A stretch of 64,000 nucleotides of DNA from assembly GCA_964612975.1 (NCBI GenBank), contig CAZTGC010000001.1, positions 62,001-126,000 of the forward strand, given 5' to 3'. The position numbers and the translations under genes are program-made. Under the pieces are notes generated by a model that had not been told where the DNA came from, ran no database searches, and was given only the letters and a program-made list of their open reading frames with translations. This stretch comes from NZ13-RE01 sp964612975. GTDB lineage: Bacteria > Dictyoglomota > Dictyoglomia > Dictyoglomales > Dictyoglomaceae. Positions 35,745-44,774 of the stretch are shown piece by piece. Position 1 is the stretch's first letter; the number at the start of each line of letters is the position of its first letter.

Positions 35745-37045
35745 AAAAATTTATTAATCTTCTTAATAAGGAAATTAAAGAGCTTATTACAGTTCAGTTA
35801 ATAATTTCTTTAATTTTTACGGTTATTCTTTTTAATTTCATGGGAAATTTAGTAAAAAGTGAGGCAAAAAAGGGAATCGAGAAAAGGGATATATATGTTT
35901 TAGATTTAGATAAGTCAAATCTTTCCAGGGAAGTTTTAAATAATTTATCCTTCGGAAATTTTAGGATAAAACTTGTTAATAGTTTAATTGAAAAAGGAGA
36001 TAAGGATCTTGCTATTAAGTACACTAAGGAAAATAATATAGATTTCTTGTTGATAATTCCTAAGGATTTTGAAAAAACTGTATCTAAGTTTAAGCCAAAA
36101 GAAATTGAAATATACTCCTTTATAAGAAGTTTATCTATGGGAAGCAATATAGGATCCTCTCTAATAAATCAAGTTATTGATGCAATAAATAGATTTATAT
36201 CAAATAATTTTTTAAGGTCAAAATTTCCTGAAATAGATCCCGACGATTTAAAGAATCCCATTAAAAGTAAAGAATTTATTGTTGTAAAAGATAAATTGGC
36301 AGAAGGTTCATCATCTCAAGTAATTGGCATGATTTATTCTCAATCCATATTTATTCCTATAATTTTAATGATGATCATAATGTATACGTCTCAGATGGTC
36401 CTTTCTGCAATTGCTATGGAAAAACAGGATAAAACCTTAGAGACACTTCTTACTGTGCCTATAAGTAGAAAACAAATTGTTATAGCGAAAATGATGGGTT
36501 CAGGCATTGTTGGAATAATTTCTGCGGGGATATACATGTTGGGATATAGATCCTTCATGGGAGGAATAATGGGGGATGTGGGGACTTCGGAAATTACTTC
36601 TCAAGTTATACAAAAATTAGGTTTACAACTTACTACTTCAGGTTATATTCTTTTGGGAATTTCCCTTCTTTTAGCAATTTTATGTGCTTTAGCTTTATCC
36701 ACAATATTAGGGGTTTTATCGGAAGATTTAAAGAGTGCCCAAGGCATGATTTTGCCTTTAATTTTTTTGGTGATGATTCCTTATTTATTATCATTTTTTT
36801 CAGATATAAACTCTTTATCTTTACCCTTAAGGATTTTTGTTTTAGCAATTCCCTTTTCTCATCCCTTTATAGCTTCTCAAAATATTCTTTTAGGTAATTA
36901 TTCTTTTGTATTCTATGGAATACTCTATATGCTTATAGTATTTATTATTTTAATCTTTATATCCGCAAGAATTTTTTCTACAGATAAAATATTAACTATG
37001 AAATTAAGATTTGGTGGTAAAAAATTATTAAAAAAAGCCTCTTAA
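35741..37045 (+). CDS. ABC-2 type exporter membrane protein (NatB-like)
   Basis: 434 residues. One N-terminal helix (about 16-35) is followed by a large extracytoplasmic domain (about 40-195) and then six hydrophobic segments (about 200-420). The family's coupling stretch is MEKQDKTLETLLTVPISRKQIVIAKMM. This is the NatB/YhaP layout. It is the partner of the ATPase encoded just upstream. Substrate unknown. No terminator is obvious before the leuS promoter. Confidence 0.87.
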   Translation: MKKFINLLNKEIKELITVQLIISLIFTVILFNFMGNLVKSEAKKGIEKRDIYVLDLDKSNLSREVLNNLSFGNFRIKLVNSLIEKGDKDLAIKYTKENNIDFLLIIPKDFEKTVSKFKPKEIEIYSFIRSLSMGSNIGSSLINQVIDAINRFISNNFLRSKFPEIDPDDLKNPIKSKEFIVVKDKLAEGSSSQVIGMIYSQSIFIPIILMMIIMYTSQMVLSAIAMEKQDKTLETLLTVPISRKQIVIAKMMGSGIVGIISAGIYMLGYRSFMGGIMGDVGTSEITSQVIQKLGLQLTTSGYILLGISLLLAILCALALSTILGVLSEDLKSAQGMILPLIFLVMIPYLLSFFSDINSLSLPLRIFVLAIPFSHPFIASQNILLGNYSFVFYGILYMLIVFIILIFISARIFSTDKILTMKLRFGGKKLLKKAS

Positions 37046-37063
37046 TATTAAGATAGTTATCTC

Positions 37064-37092
37064 TTTACCTTTCTCCTTCCTTTTTATATAAT
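37064..37092 (+). promoter_or_regulatory. Promoter of leuS
   Basis: TTTACC (37064-37069), 17 bases, TATAAT (37087-37092). The leader is only about 36 bases, so no T-box leader is present. Confidence 0.55.
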
Positions 37093-37134
37093 ACACAATA
37101 AATTGAAAAAGTCATTAAAAAGTGAGGGAGAAAT

Positions 37135-39564
37135 ATGAAAAAATATAATCCTCAAGAGATAGAACTAAAGTGGCAGAAAAAATGGGAAGAGGATAAAATT
37201 TATTATGTGACAGAAAGGAAGGACAAACCTAAATTCTACTCCTTAGTAATGTTTCCCTATCCTTCTGGAGATCTCCATATGGGACACATGAGAAACTATG
37301 CTATTGGAGATCTTATTGCTCGTTTTTATACTATGAGAGGCTATAATGTTTTGAATCCCATGGGGTGGGATGCCTTTGGGCAACCTGCAGAAAATGCAGC
37401 AATAAAACATAAGGTTCATCCAAAGGAATGGACGTATAGTAATATTTCAAGAATGAAGGAACAATTATTTAAAATGGGAGTAGTTTATGATTGGGATAGA
37501 GAAGTTACTGCTTGTTCTCCAGATTATTATAAATGGACCCAATGGATATTTTTAAAACTTTATGAGAGGGAACTTGCTTATAGAAAAAAGGCTCCAGTTA
37601 ATTGGTGCTCCAATTGTAAAACTGTTCTTGCCAACGAAGAGGTTGTGGAAGGAAGATGCTGGAGATGTAGATTAGAGGTTGATAAAAAAGAACTCGAGCA
37701 GTGGTTTTTTAAAATAACAGAATATGCAGAGGATCTTTTAAGGGATCTTGATACTTTAGAGTATTGGCCTGAAAAGGTTAAATTAATGCAAAAAAACTGG
37801 ATTGGAAAATCAGAGGGGTTAGAATTTTATTTTTATGTCAAAGATTCTCAGGAAAAAATTTATGTATTTACTACAAGACCCGATACTATATTTGGAGTTA
37901 CCTTTGTAGTTCTTGCTCCAGAACATCCATTGGTGGAAAAAATCACTAAACCTGAATATTTAGATAAAGTGAGAGAATATGTTATAAGGGCAAAAAATAA
38001 GAGTGAACTTGAAAGGATTGCTTTTGAAAAGGAAAAGACAGGGGTGTTTATAGGAAGCTATGCTATTCATCCCCTAACCAAGGAATTACTGCCTATTTAT
38101 GTGGCAGATTATGTTCTTTATACCTATGGGACGGGAGCAATAATGGCTGTTCCTGCCCATGATACAAGAGATTATGAATTTGCTATAAAATATAATCTCC
38201 CAATAAAGACTGTAATTACTCCTTATGAAGGTTTAGAACCAAATCTTCCCTATGAAGAAGAAGGGATTATGATAAACTCCTTTGAATACGATGGGATAAA
38301 AAGCTCTGACTTCTGGGAGAAAATTGTTGATAGATTTGAAAATTTAGGAATTGGAAAAAGAAAGGTTCAATATAAATTGAGAGATTGGTTAGTATCAAGG
38401 CAAAGATATTGGGGTGCACCTATTCCTATTATCTGTTGTCCCAATTGTGGAACTGTTCCTGTACCCTATGAGGACCTCCCAGTGCTTCTTCCAGATATCT
38501 CTGATTTTGAGCCCACAGGAACAGGGGAAAGTCCCCTTGCAAAGGTAAAGGAATTTGTTAATACAGAATGTCCTAAGTGTGGAGGCAAAGCAAAAAGAGA
38601 AACGGATACCCTTGCTACATTTGTTGACTCCTCCTGGTATTACTTTAGGTACACTGATCCCCATAATGATAAAGAGCCATTCTCAAAATCTAAAGCAGAG
38701 TATTGGCTTCCTGTGGATCAATATACTGGTGGGATAGAGCATGCGGTTTTACATCTTCTTTATTCAAGATTTATAACAAAAGTTTTGTATGATGCAGGGT
38801 ATAGTCCTGTAAGGGAGCCTTTCAAAAAATTATTTACCCAAGGAATGGTGTATAAGGATGGACAAATTATGTCTAAATCCTTAGGAAATATAGTTTCTGT
38901 AGATTATATGGTAGAGAATTATGGGGCAGATACTGCAAGACTCTTTATTCTATTTGTTGCACCACCAGAGGTTGATATGGAGTGGAGTGATGAAGGGGTA
39001 GAAGGAGCTTATAGATTTCTAAATAGACTTTGGAGATTAGTCTTAGAGGATAGCGAATTTAAAGGGGATAATCCTGAAGATGATAAGAGATTGGAAAGAA
39101 ATCTTCATAGAACTATTAAAAAGGTAACAGAAGATATAATTTCTTTTAAATTTAATACTGCAGTTGCTGCAATGATGGAATTCCTAAATGAGTTGACAAA
39201 TTACAAAAACAATTATGGAAAAACAGAATTATTTAAAGAATGTATCAAAAATCTTCTTCTGCTTTTAGCCCCCTTTGTTCCTCATATAACTGAGGAACTT
39301 TGGCAGGAGTTGGGTTATGAATATAGTATTCATTTACGGCCTTGGCCCTCTTATAATCCTGATTTGATAAAAGAAGAAGTAGTAACCTTAGTTGTCCAAA
39401 TAAATGGAAGGGTAAGGGATAGAATAGAAGTTAATGCAGATATCACTGAAGAAGAAGCTCTAAAAATTGCTCTCCAAAGGGAAAATGTTAAAAGATATTT
39501 AGGGAATAAAAATCCTAAAAAAATAGTTTTTGTCCCAGGAAAACTTTTAAGTTTGAGTATTTAA
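37135..39564 (+). CDS. leuS: Leucyl-tRNA synthetase
   Basis: 809 residues, normal for a bacterial-type LeuRS. The class I signature HMGH is at 48-51 and MSKS at 579-582. A zinc-binding segment with NWCSNCKTVLANE and GRCWRC, an editing domain with TTRPDTIFGVTFVVLAPEHP, and a C-terminal VQINGRVRDRIEV tail are visible. It charges tRNA-Leu in the cytoplasm. The ATG is preceded by GAGGGAG. Confidence 0.97.
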   Translation: MKKYNPQEIELKWQKKWEEDKIYYVTERKDKPKFYSLVMFPYPSGDLHMGHMRNYAIGDLIARFYTMRGYNVLNPMGWDAFGQPAENAAIKHKVHPKEWTYSNISRMKEQLFKMGVVYDWDREVTACSPDYYKWTQWIFLKLYERELAYRKKAPVNWCSNCKTVLANEEVVEGRCWRCRLEVDKKELEQWFFKITEYAEDLLRDLDTLEYWPEKVKLMQKNWIGKSEGLEFYFYVKDSQEKIYVFTTRPDTIFGVTFVVLAPEHPLVEKITKPEYLDKVREYVIRAKNKSELERIAFEKEKTGVFIGSYAIHPLTKELLPIYVADYVLYTYGTGAIMAVPAHDTRDYEFAIKYNLPIKTVITPYEGLEPNLPYEEEGIMINSFEYDGIKSSDFWEKIVDRFENLGIGKRKVQYKLRDWLVSRQRYWGAPIPIICCPNCGTVPVPYEDLPVLLPDISDFEPTGTGESPLAKVKEFVNTECPKCGGKAKRETDTLATFVDSSWYYFRYTDPHNDKEPFSKSKAEYWLPVDQYTGGIEHAVLHLLYSRFITKVLYDAGYSPVREPFKKLFTQGMVYKDGQIMSKSLGNIVSVDYMVENYGADTARLFILFVAPPEVDMEWSDEGVEGAYRFLNRLWRLVLEDSEFKGDNPEDDKRLERNLHRTIKKVTEDIISFKFNTAVAAMMEFLNELTNYKNNYGKTELFKECIKNLLLLLAPFVPHITEELWQELGYEYSIHLRPWPSYNPDLIKEEVVTLVVQINGRVRDRIEVNADITEEEALKIALQRENVKRYLGNKNPKKIVFVPGKLLSLSI

Positions 39565-39600
39565 TTTTAAAAAATTTTTAACAGATGAGTTAATTTTACA

Positions 39601-39609
39601 TGGTATAAT
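39601..39609 (+). promoter_or_regulatory. Extended -10 promoter of gap
   Basis: TGG-TATAAT (39601-39609), with no clear -35 box. The predicted start is about 39616; GGAGGTG precedes the ATG at 39652. Confidence 0.6.
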
Positions 39610-39651
39610 TGGTTTTGAAGAATATCTTAATATTTATTATGGAGGTGTTCT

Positions 39652-40665
39652 ATGGCAATAAAGGTAGGAATTAACGGATTTGGGAGAGTGGGTAGACAAG
39701 CATTAAAGGCTTTACTTGATTTCCACAAGGAAAAAGTTGAAGTTGTTGCTGTTAATGATATAACAGATACAAAGACCTTAGCTCATCTATTTAAGTATGA
39801 TTCCAATTATGGGATTTATAAAGGGGAAGTAAAATATACCGATACTTCTGTCATTATTGATGAACAAGAAATAAAAGTATTTTCGGAAAAGGATCCTGCA
39901 AAGCTTCCCTGGAAAGATCTTGGAGTAGAAGTAGTTATAGAATCTACAGGACTATTTACCGATGCAGATAAAGCCAAGATGCATATAACCTCTGGGGGTG
40001 CAAAAAAGGTAATAATTTCTGCACCTGCTAAAGGAGAAGATATTACTATTGTTATTGGAGTAAATGAAGAAAAATATGATCCAGAAAAACACCATATAAT
40101 TTCTAATGCTTCCTGCACTACAAATAGTTTGGCACCAGTAGCTAAGGTTCTTCTTGATAATTTTGGAATTGAAAAGGGTTTAATGACAACTGTCCATGCA
40201 TATACTAATGATCAGAGAATATTAGATCTTCCCCACAAGGATTTAAGAAGAGCAAGGGCTGCAGCATTAAATATTATTCCCACCTCCACAGGAGCAGCAA
40301 AGGCTATTGGAAAGGTTATTCCTGAGCTTGATGGTAAGATGCATGGAGTTGCACTAAGGGTTCCTGTGCCTACAGTGTCAGTGACGGACTTAGTATGTGT
40401 TCTTAAAAGGGATGTGACAGTAGAGGAAGTAAATTCTGCATTCAAGAAGGCTGCAGAAGGAAGAATGAAGGGAATTCTTGGTGTTACCGAAGAAGAGCTT
40501 GTATCTGGAGATTTCAAGGGAACAACTTATTCCACTGTTGTTGATCTTCCTTCAACTATTGTGATCGAAGGTAATCTTGTAAAGGTATTTGCGTGGTATG
40601 ATAATGAATGGGGATATTCTTGTAGGTTAGCAGATATAGCAAGCTTAGTTGCGGAAAAATTATAA
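39652..40665 (+). CDS. gap: Glyceraldehyde-3-phosphate dehydrogenase, type I
   Basis: 337 residues. It interconverts glyceraldehyde-3-phosphate and 1,3-bisphosphoglycerate. NAD motif INGFGRVGRQ is at the N-terminus; the catalytic Cys155 is in SNASCTTN and its helper is His182 in VHAYTNDQ. GapA-type NAD specificity is suggested by the Asp in VNDITDTKTLAHL. It is transcribed alone from an extended -10 promoter and closed by a strong hairpin; pgk and tpiA are 19 kb away in this window. Confidence 0.97.
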   Translation: MAIKVGINGFGRVGRQALKALLDFHKEKVEVVAVNDITDTKTLAHLFKYDSNYGIYKGEVKYTDTSVIIDEQEIKVFSEKDPAKLPWKDLGVEVVIESTGLFTDADKAKMHITSGGAKKVIISAPAKGEDITIVIGVNEEKYDPEKHHIISNASCTTNSLAPVAKVLLDNFGIEKGLMTTVHAYTNDQRILDLPHKDLRRARAAALNIIPTSTGAAKAIGKVIPELDGKMHGVALRVPVPTVSVTDLVCVLKRDVTVEEVNSAFKKAAEGRMKGILGVTEEELVSGDFKGTTYSTVVDLPSTIVIEGNLVKVFAWYDNEWGYSCRLADIASLVAEKL

Positions 40666-40670
40666 ATTTG

Positions 40671-40702
40671 AGGGGAGGGGGGGAATTCCCCCCCCCTCCC
40701 CT
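40671..40702. terminator. GC-rich hairpin terminating gap and the converging lon operon
   Basis: AGGGGAGGGGGGG (40671-40683), loop AATT, then nine C, T, four C, T (40688-40702). It is much richer in G and C than the surroundings and lies between the converging gap and eRF1-like genes. T tracts on both sides are short. Confidence 0.75.
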
Positions 40703-40705
40703 ATT

Positions 40706-41809
40706 TTAGAATCTTAGAATTGCTCCAATATTTTCGATTTTCCTTCCTAAGTTATTATCTTTAATAAATACTAATTTTGCTTTTTTATTAATAGCTTCCT
40801 CTATAATTTCATCTACAATTTCATTTCTTTTTTCCATTTTTACATTACAAAAGGGACAATTCTCTAAATATGGACTTATATAAAGACATTTTAGGCATTG
40901 AAATCCTTCTTTTTCAAAATTTTCTGCAACCACTAATGTTTGAATTCTATCCTCATTCAATGTAAAAGCTACCTCTTCTAATCCATAAGTGGAATCCTTA
41001 CCCTTCTTAGTGTTTGTAAAGATTCTTTCCACTAATTCTCTTACATTTTTCTCTTCATATTCATAAATAAATTTTTCAACTTTATCTAAAAGTTCTTTTA
41101 TGGACGGGGTAACATCAAAATTGAAATCTCCAATTATTTTTTCTTGAATGCTTTTAGGTAACAATTCTTTAAATTCAGATATGGACTGAAGATTTCCTCC
41201 CATAATAATATTTCTGTCTCTATTAAATTTTTTTACATATTCGATAACATCCTTCAAATGCCAAATGACATGAGTTTCATGCCACCTTTGCCAATCTGAT
41301 GCTTCCCATCCTCCCTGTTTATGCTTCTTTGGTACTTCAGTTTTCATTTCCCCTTCTTCCTTTAGAACTCCAAGATCGTAATTAAAAATTCTTGCTTTAT
41401 CTTTACTCAACAATATTATTAGATATGGATTTTGGGAGGCTATTAGTCGGATAAGAGGTTTTGTGTAAGGATCCTTTTCTATTACTAATTTAGATTTTAA
41501 AGATGGGTAAAGGGGATAGACCTCAAACCAATCCTTAGCACTGCAACTAAAAATAACTAAGGTATTTACAGAGATATTTATCTCCTGATCAAGAAAAGTT
41601 GAAATTTTTTCTGCATCATCTAAAAGGGATTTTTTCACTTCCCTATTTTCAACAAAGAAATTTGTTATTTCCCTTTGAAGATTTTTCCAAATAACTCTAT
41701 ATTCACCCTTTGGATATTCTAAAGGTGAAATATTAAGATATAAAGAGGTTATAAAAAAAGGAGAGAAATTAAGGTTCCCTAACCTCTTCAAGTCTTCTTT
41801 TAGAATCAT
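40706..41809 (-). CDS. Bacterial eRF1-like protein (baeRF / Vms1-type candidate peptidyl-tRNA hydrolase)
   Basis: 367 residues. An N-terminal mixed domain and a central RNase H-like domain carry KHKQGGWEASDWQRWHE (GGW at 166-168), the position of the eRF1/Vms1 glutamine loop. A four-Cys zinc finger (305, 308, 318, 321) is inserted in a C-terminal eRF1 domain-3/L7Ae-like part ending VFIKDNNLGRKIENIGAILRF. The baeRF family is proposed to release peptides from stalled ribosomes; activity here is inferred. The ATG lies 41 bases inside lon with GGAGGTG eight bases upstream, so it is made together with Lon. Confidence 0.82.
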   Translation of the reverse strand: MILKEDLKRLGNLNFSPFFITSLYLNISPLEYPKGEYRVIWKNLQREITNFFVENREVKKSLLDDAEKISTFLDQEINISVNTLVIFSCSAKDWFEVYPLYPSLKSKLVIEKDPYTKPLIRLIASQNPYLIILLSKDKARIFNYDLGVLKEEGEMKTEVPKKHKQGGWEASDWQRWHETHVIWHLKDVIEYVKKFNRDRNIIMGGNLQSISEFKELLPKSIQEKIIGDFNFDVTPSIKELLDKVEKFIYEYEEKNVRELVERIFTNTKKGKDSTYGLEEVAFTLNEDRIQTLVVAENFEKEGFQCLKCLYISPYLENCPFCNVKMEKRNEIVDEIIEEAINKKAKLVFIKDNNLGRKIENIGAILRF

Positions 41810-44153
41810 CCTTATTCACCTCCAATAATGCTAACTGGAGGACTTTATCAGCTTGATCCACAAAATAGAACTTAACTTCTTTTTTCACCTGTTCTGGAAT
41901 CTCCTCTAAATCCTTTTCATTTTCTTTTGGCATAATAACTGATGTTAAACCTGCTCTATGAGCTGCCAAAACCTTTTCTCTAATTCCACCTACAGGTAGC
42001 ACCTTTCCCCTTAATGTTATTTCTCCCGTCATACCTATATCCTTTTTTACAGGTCTCCCTGATAATGCAGAGGCAATGGCAGTAGCAATAGTTATTCCTG
42101 CGGAAGGTCCATCCTTGGGGATAGCTCCTGAAGGCAAGTGAATGTGGACATCAGAATTTTCAAATATTGAATAGTTTATATTTAAATCCTTTGCTTTAGA
42201 TCTTACATAGGATAATGCGGTTTTTGCAGATTCTTGCATTACCTCTCCCAATTTACCAGTTAGTATTAAATTTCCTTTACCTTCTACCACTAATACCTCT
42301 ACAAAAAGAACATCTCCTCCTGCTTCTGTCCATGCCAATCCTGTTGCTACTCCTACTTCATCCTTCTCTCCCTTTAATCCATAAATGTATCTTGGTGAAC
42401 CTAAGTATTTATTAATATTTTCATCATTAACAATAACTTTATCCTTTATACTTTCTTCTGCATATCCCTTTGCTACTTTTCTGCATATGGTTGCAATCTC
42501 TCTTTCTAAATTTCTTACCCCTGCCTCTCTTGTGTACTCCCTGATTATCTTTTTTATAGCAGACTCTTCAATTTCTAATTTATCTTTGTTTAAACCATGT
42601 TCTTTAAACTGTCTTGGAATTAAATACCCCTTTGCAATTCCAATTTTTTCTAATTCAGTATAGCCCGGAAGCTCTAATACTTCCATTCTATCTAATAGGG
42701 CAGGGGGTATTGTGTAAAGAACATTTGCAGTTGTGATAAACATTACCTTTGATAAATCAAAGGGAACTCCAAGATAGTTATCTACAAAACTATTATTTTG
42801 TTCTGGATCTAGAACTTCTAAAAGGGCAGCAGCAGGATCCCCTCTAAAATCTGTTCCTATCTTATCAATTTCATCCAACATAAAAATAGGGTTATTAGAT
42901 TCTGCTTTTCTCATTCCCTGTATAATTCTTCCCGGTAAAGCTCCCACATAAGTTCTCCTATGCCCCCTTATTTCTGCCTCATCTCTAATTCCTCCTAAGG
43001 AGATTCTTACAAATTTTCTTCCCAAAGCTCTTGCTATAGATTTTCCAAGGGATGTTTTTCCAACCCCTGGTGGTCCTACAAAGCAAAGGATAGGTCCCTT
43101 CATGTCTTCCTTCATTTTTCTTACCGCTAAATATTCTAAGATTCTTTCCTTTATTTTTTCTAAATCATAATGATCTTCATCTAATACCTGAGCAGCCTTT
43201 TGAATATCTAAATTATCAATGGTGCTTTTGCTCCAAGGAAGAGAAATTATCCAATCTAAATATGTTCTTGTTACAGTATACTCTGCAGATGCAGGGGGCA
43301 TTTGTGCTAATCTTTCCAATTCTCTTTCTGCTTCCTTCATTGCCTCAGGAGGTAAATTTGTCTCCTGCAATTTTTTGCGAATCTCATTTGTTTCCATTTC
43401 CCTTGGATCAATCTCTCCCAATTCCTTTTGTATTGCCTTCATCTGTTGTCTTAGGAAATATTCTCTTTGACTCTTCTCTATTTCATTCTTTACATCATTT
43501 TGAATTTTATTAGCTATTTCAAGAATTTCGATCTCTCGATTTAGAAAATATGTTAATTTCTGTAGCCTCTCCTTTATATCTATAGTTTCTAAAATTTCCT
43601 GTTTTTCATTAACGTTTATATTTATGTTAAAGGCAATGAAATCTGCTAATCTTCCCGGATCCTGAATATTCATTGCATTAATTAAAAGTTCTTCGGGAAA
43701 TTGGGGAATTAAAGATGCCATCTTCTGGAATAAAGATATAAGATTTCTCATTGCACCTTCAATTTTTATATCTTTATCATAGGACTCACTAATTAGTGAT
43801 ACCCTTGCATTAAAATATGGATCACTTTGAATAAACTCTTCTATTCTAATCCTCTGAAGTCCTTGAACAAAAAGTCTTATGGTATTATCAGGAAATCTTA
43901 ACATTCTTACAATAACTCCAACAGTTCCAATTATATGTATATCATCATAGGACGGTTCTTCAACAGGAGTTTTTTGCATACAAAGTCCGATAAGCTTATT
44001 TCCTGCAATTGCATCTTCTATAAGCTTTAAGCTTTTTTCTCTTCCCACCACTAAAGGAATCAACATTTGAGGATAAACTACTGTTTCCCTCAAGGGAAGG
44101 ATAGGTAGAATTTCTGGAATGTTCTCAATTTTTTTTAATTCTTGTTCATCCAT
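41769..44153 (-). CDS. lon: ATP-dependent protease Lon
   Basis: 794 residues. A LON N-terminal domain starts ILPILPLRETVVYPQMLIPL. The AAA+ module has FVGPPGVGKTSLGKSIARAL and MLDEIDKIG, and the protease domain has the catalytic dyad Ser684 (KDGPSAGIT) and Lys727 (GGIREKVLAAHRAG), 43 residues apart as in E. coli. It degrades damaged and regulatory proteins. It follows hsp20 by about 20 bases and overlaps the eRF1-like gene. GGAGG precedes the ATG. Confidence 0.97.
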   Translation of the reverse strand: MDEQELKKIENIPEILPILPLRETVVYPQMLIPLVVGREKSLKLIEDAIAGNKLIGLCMQKTPVEEPSYDDIHIIGTVGVIVRMLRFPDNTIRLFVQGLQRIRIEEFIQSDPYFNARVSLISESYDKDIKIEGAMRNLISLFQKMASLIPQFPEELLINAMNIQDPGRLADFIAFNININVNEKQEILETIDIKERLQKLTYFLNREIEILEIANKIQNDVKNEIEKSQREYFLRQQMKAIQKELGEIDPREMETNEIRKKLQETNLPPEAMKEAERELERLAQMPPASAEYTVTRTYLDWIISLPWSKSTIDNLDIQKAAQVLDEDHYDLEKIKERILEYLAVRKMKEDMKGPILCFVGPPGVGKTSLGKSIARALGRKFVRISLGGIRDEAEIRGHRRTYVGALPGRIIQGMRKAESNNPIFMLDEIDKIGTDFRGDPAAALLEVLDPEQNNSFVDNYLGVPFDLSKVMFITTANVLYTIPPALLDRMEVLELPGYTELEKIGIAKGYLIPRQFKEHGLNKDKLEIEESAIKKIIREYTREAGVRNLEREIATICRKVAKGYAEESIKDKVIVNDENINKYLGSPRYIYGLKGEKDEVGVATGLAWTEAGGDVLFVEVLVVEGKGNLILTGKLGEVMQESAKTALSYVRSKAKDLNINYSIFENSDVHIHLPSGAIPKDGPSAGITIATAIASALSGRPVKKDIGMTGEITLRGKVLPVGGIREKVLAAHRAGLTSVIMPKENEKDLEEIPEQVKKEVKFYFVDQADKVLQLALLEVNKDDSKRRLEEVREP

Positions 44154-44173
44154 TACTCTTTCCTCCTTCCTCT

Positions 44174-44575
44174 TTATTTTTTAGGAAGCACAATCTCTAA
44201 AAATCCTTCTTTATAAACTGCCTCTGCCTTTTCTGCATCAACCTCAAAAGGAAGATGAATAATTCTTTCAAAGGGTCCAAAATTTATTTCCATTTGATAA
44301 TATATTTCAGGATTGGAATAGGATCTTACGGGTCTTGTTCCTCTAATAAGAAGTTTATTTTCATGAAAAGTCAAATCAATATTTTCCTTATTTACTCCAG
44401 CAATATCCACCAATACCACTATCTTATCCCCAATTTCATATACATCTACTGCAGGAATCCAAGCACCCCACTGAAAGGGAACTCTACCTCCCTGCCTATA
44501 AAAACAATCTACTAATCTATATATTTGACTTTTGAAAAAATCATCTTCTTTCAAAAAGATTTCATCCTTCTTCAT
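44174..44575 (-). CDS. Small heat shock protein, Hsp20/alpha-crystallin family
   Basis: 133 residues from the ATG at 44575, where GGAGG lies five bases upstream; an ATG four codons earlier (44587) is inside the Shine-Dalgarno region. The alpha-crystallin domain runs from about residue 42 (VDVYEIGDKIVVLVDIAGV) to the end, with KLLIRGTRP, ERIIHLPFEVD and the terminal GFLEIVLPKK. It should hold unfolding proteins in an ATP-independent way. It heads the lon operon, so substrates it holds may be passed to Lon. Confidence 0.93.
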   Translation of the reverse strand: MKKDEIFLKEDDFFKSQIYRLVDCFYRQGGRVPFQWGAWIPAVDVYEIGDKIVVLVDIAGVNKENIDLTFHENKLLIRGTRPVRSYSNPEIYYQMEINFGPFERIIHLPFEVDAEKAEAVYKEGFLEIVLPKK

Positions 44576-44613
44576 TTCTGCCTCCATCAGTTTTTATATA
44601 GTTCTCTCATTTA

Positions 44614-44619
44614 ATTATA
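44614..44619 (-). promoter_or_regulatory. -10 box of the hsp20-lon operon
   Basis: TATAAT on the minus strand, predicted start about 44607. No good -35 box is present; the palindromes at 44639-44666 lie where an activator could replace it. Confidence 0.5.
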
Positions 44620-44650
44620 TCATTTTATATGGCAAAAATCACAAAAAATA

Positions 44651-44666
44651 TGTGACGAAAATCACA
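44651..44666. promoter_or_regulatory. CRP/FNR-type palindrome between hsp20 and the beta-barrel gene
   Basis: TGTGACGAAAATCACA matches TGTGA-N6-TCACA exactly. A third half site TCACA is at 44639-44643. Its centre is about 45 bases upstream of the predicted start of the beta-barrel gene and about 51 upstream of the hsp20 start, so it could activate either. No CRP-family gene is in the window. Confidence 0.6.
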
Positions 44667-44690
44667 GACAAAGTAATTCTAAGGTTTTAT

Positions 44691-44696
44691 TATAAA
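44691..44696 (+). promoter_or_regulatory. -10 box of the beta-barrel-like protein gene
   Basis: TATAAA with a poor -35 (AGACAA), overlapped upstream by the CRP-type palindrome. AAAAGGAGGG precedes the ATG at 44775 after a leader of about 70 bases. Confidence 0.45.
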
Positions 44697-44774
44697 ATTG
44701 AAGAAAGAAAAAGAGAATTTTGATAAAATAAAAATGAGGATTAATAAAAAATTAAAAAGGAGGGTTTTTTAAAA

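Noticed and set aside
36633..36897. Short frames on both strands within the ABC-2 membrane protein gene
   Set aside because: Low-complexity shadows of the hydrophobic coding region.
37046..37134. Possible T-box leader before leuS
   Set aside because: The predicted leader is only about 36 bases and has no T-box core sequence.
39816..40517. Two 100-codon antisense frames within gap
   Set aside because: They are shadows of a highly conserved gene, with no Shine-Dalgarno and no recognisable motifs.
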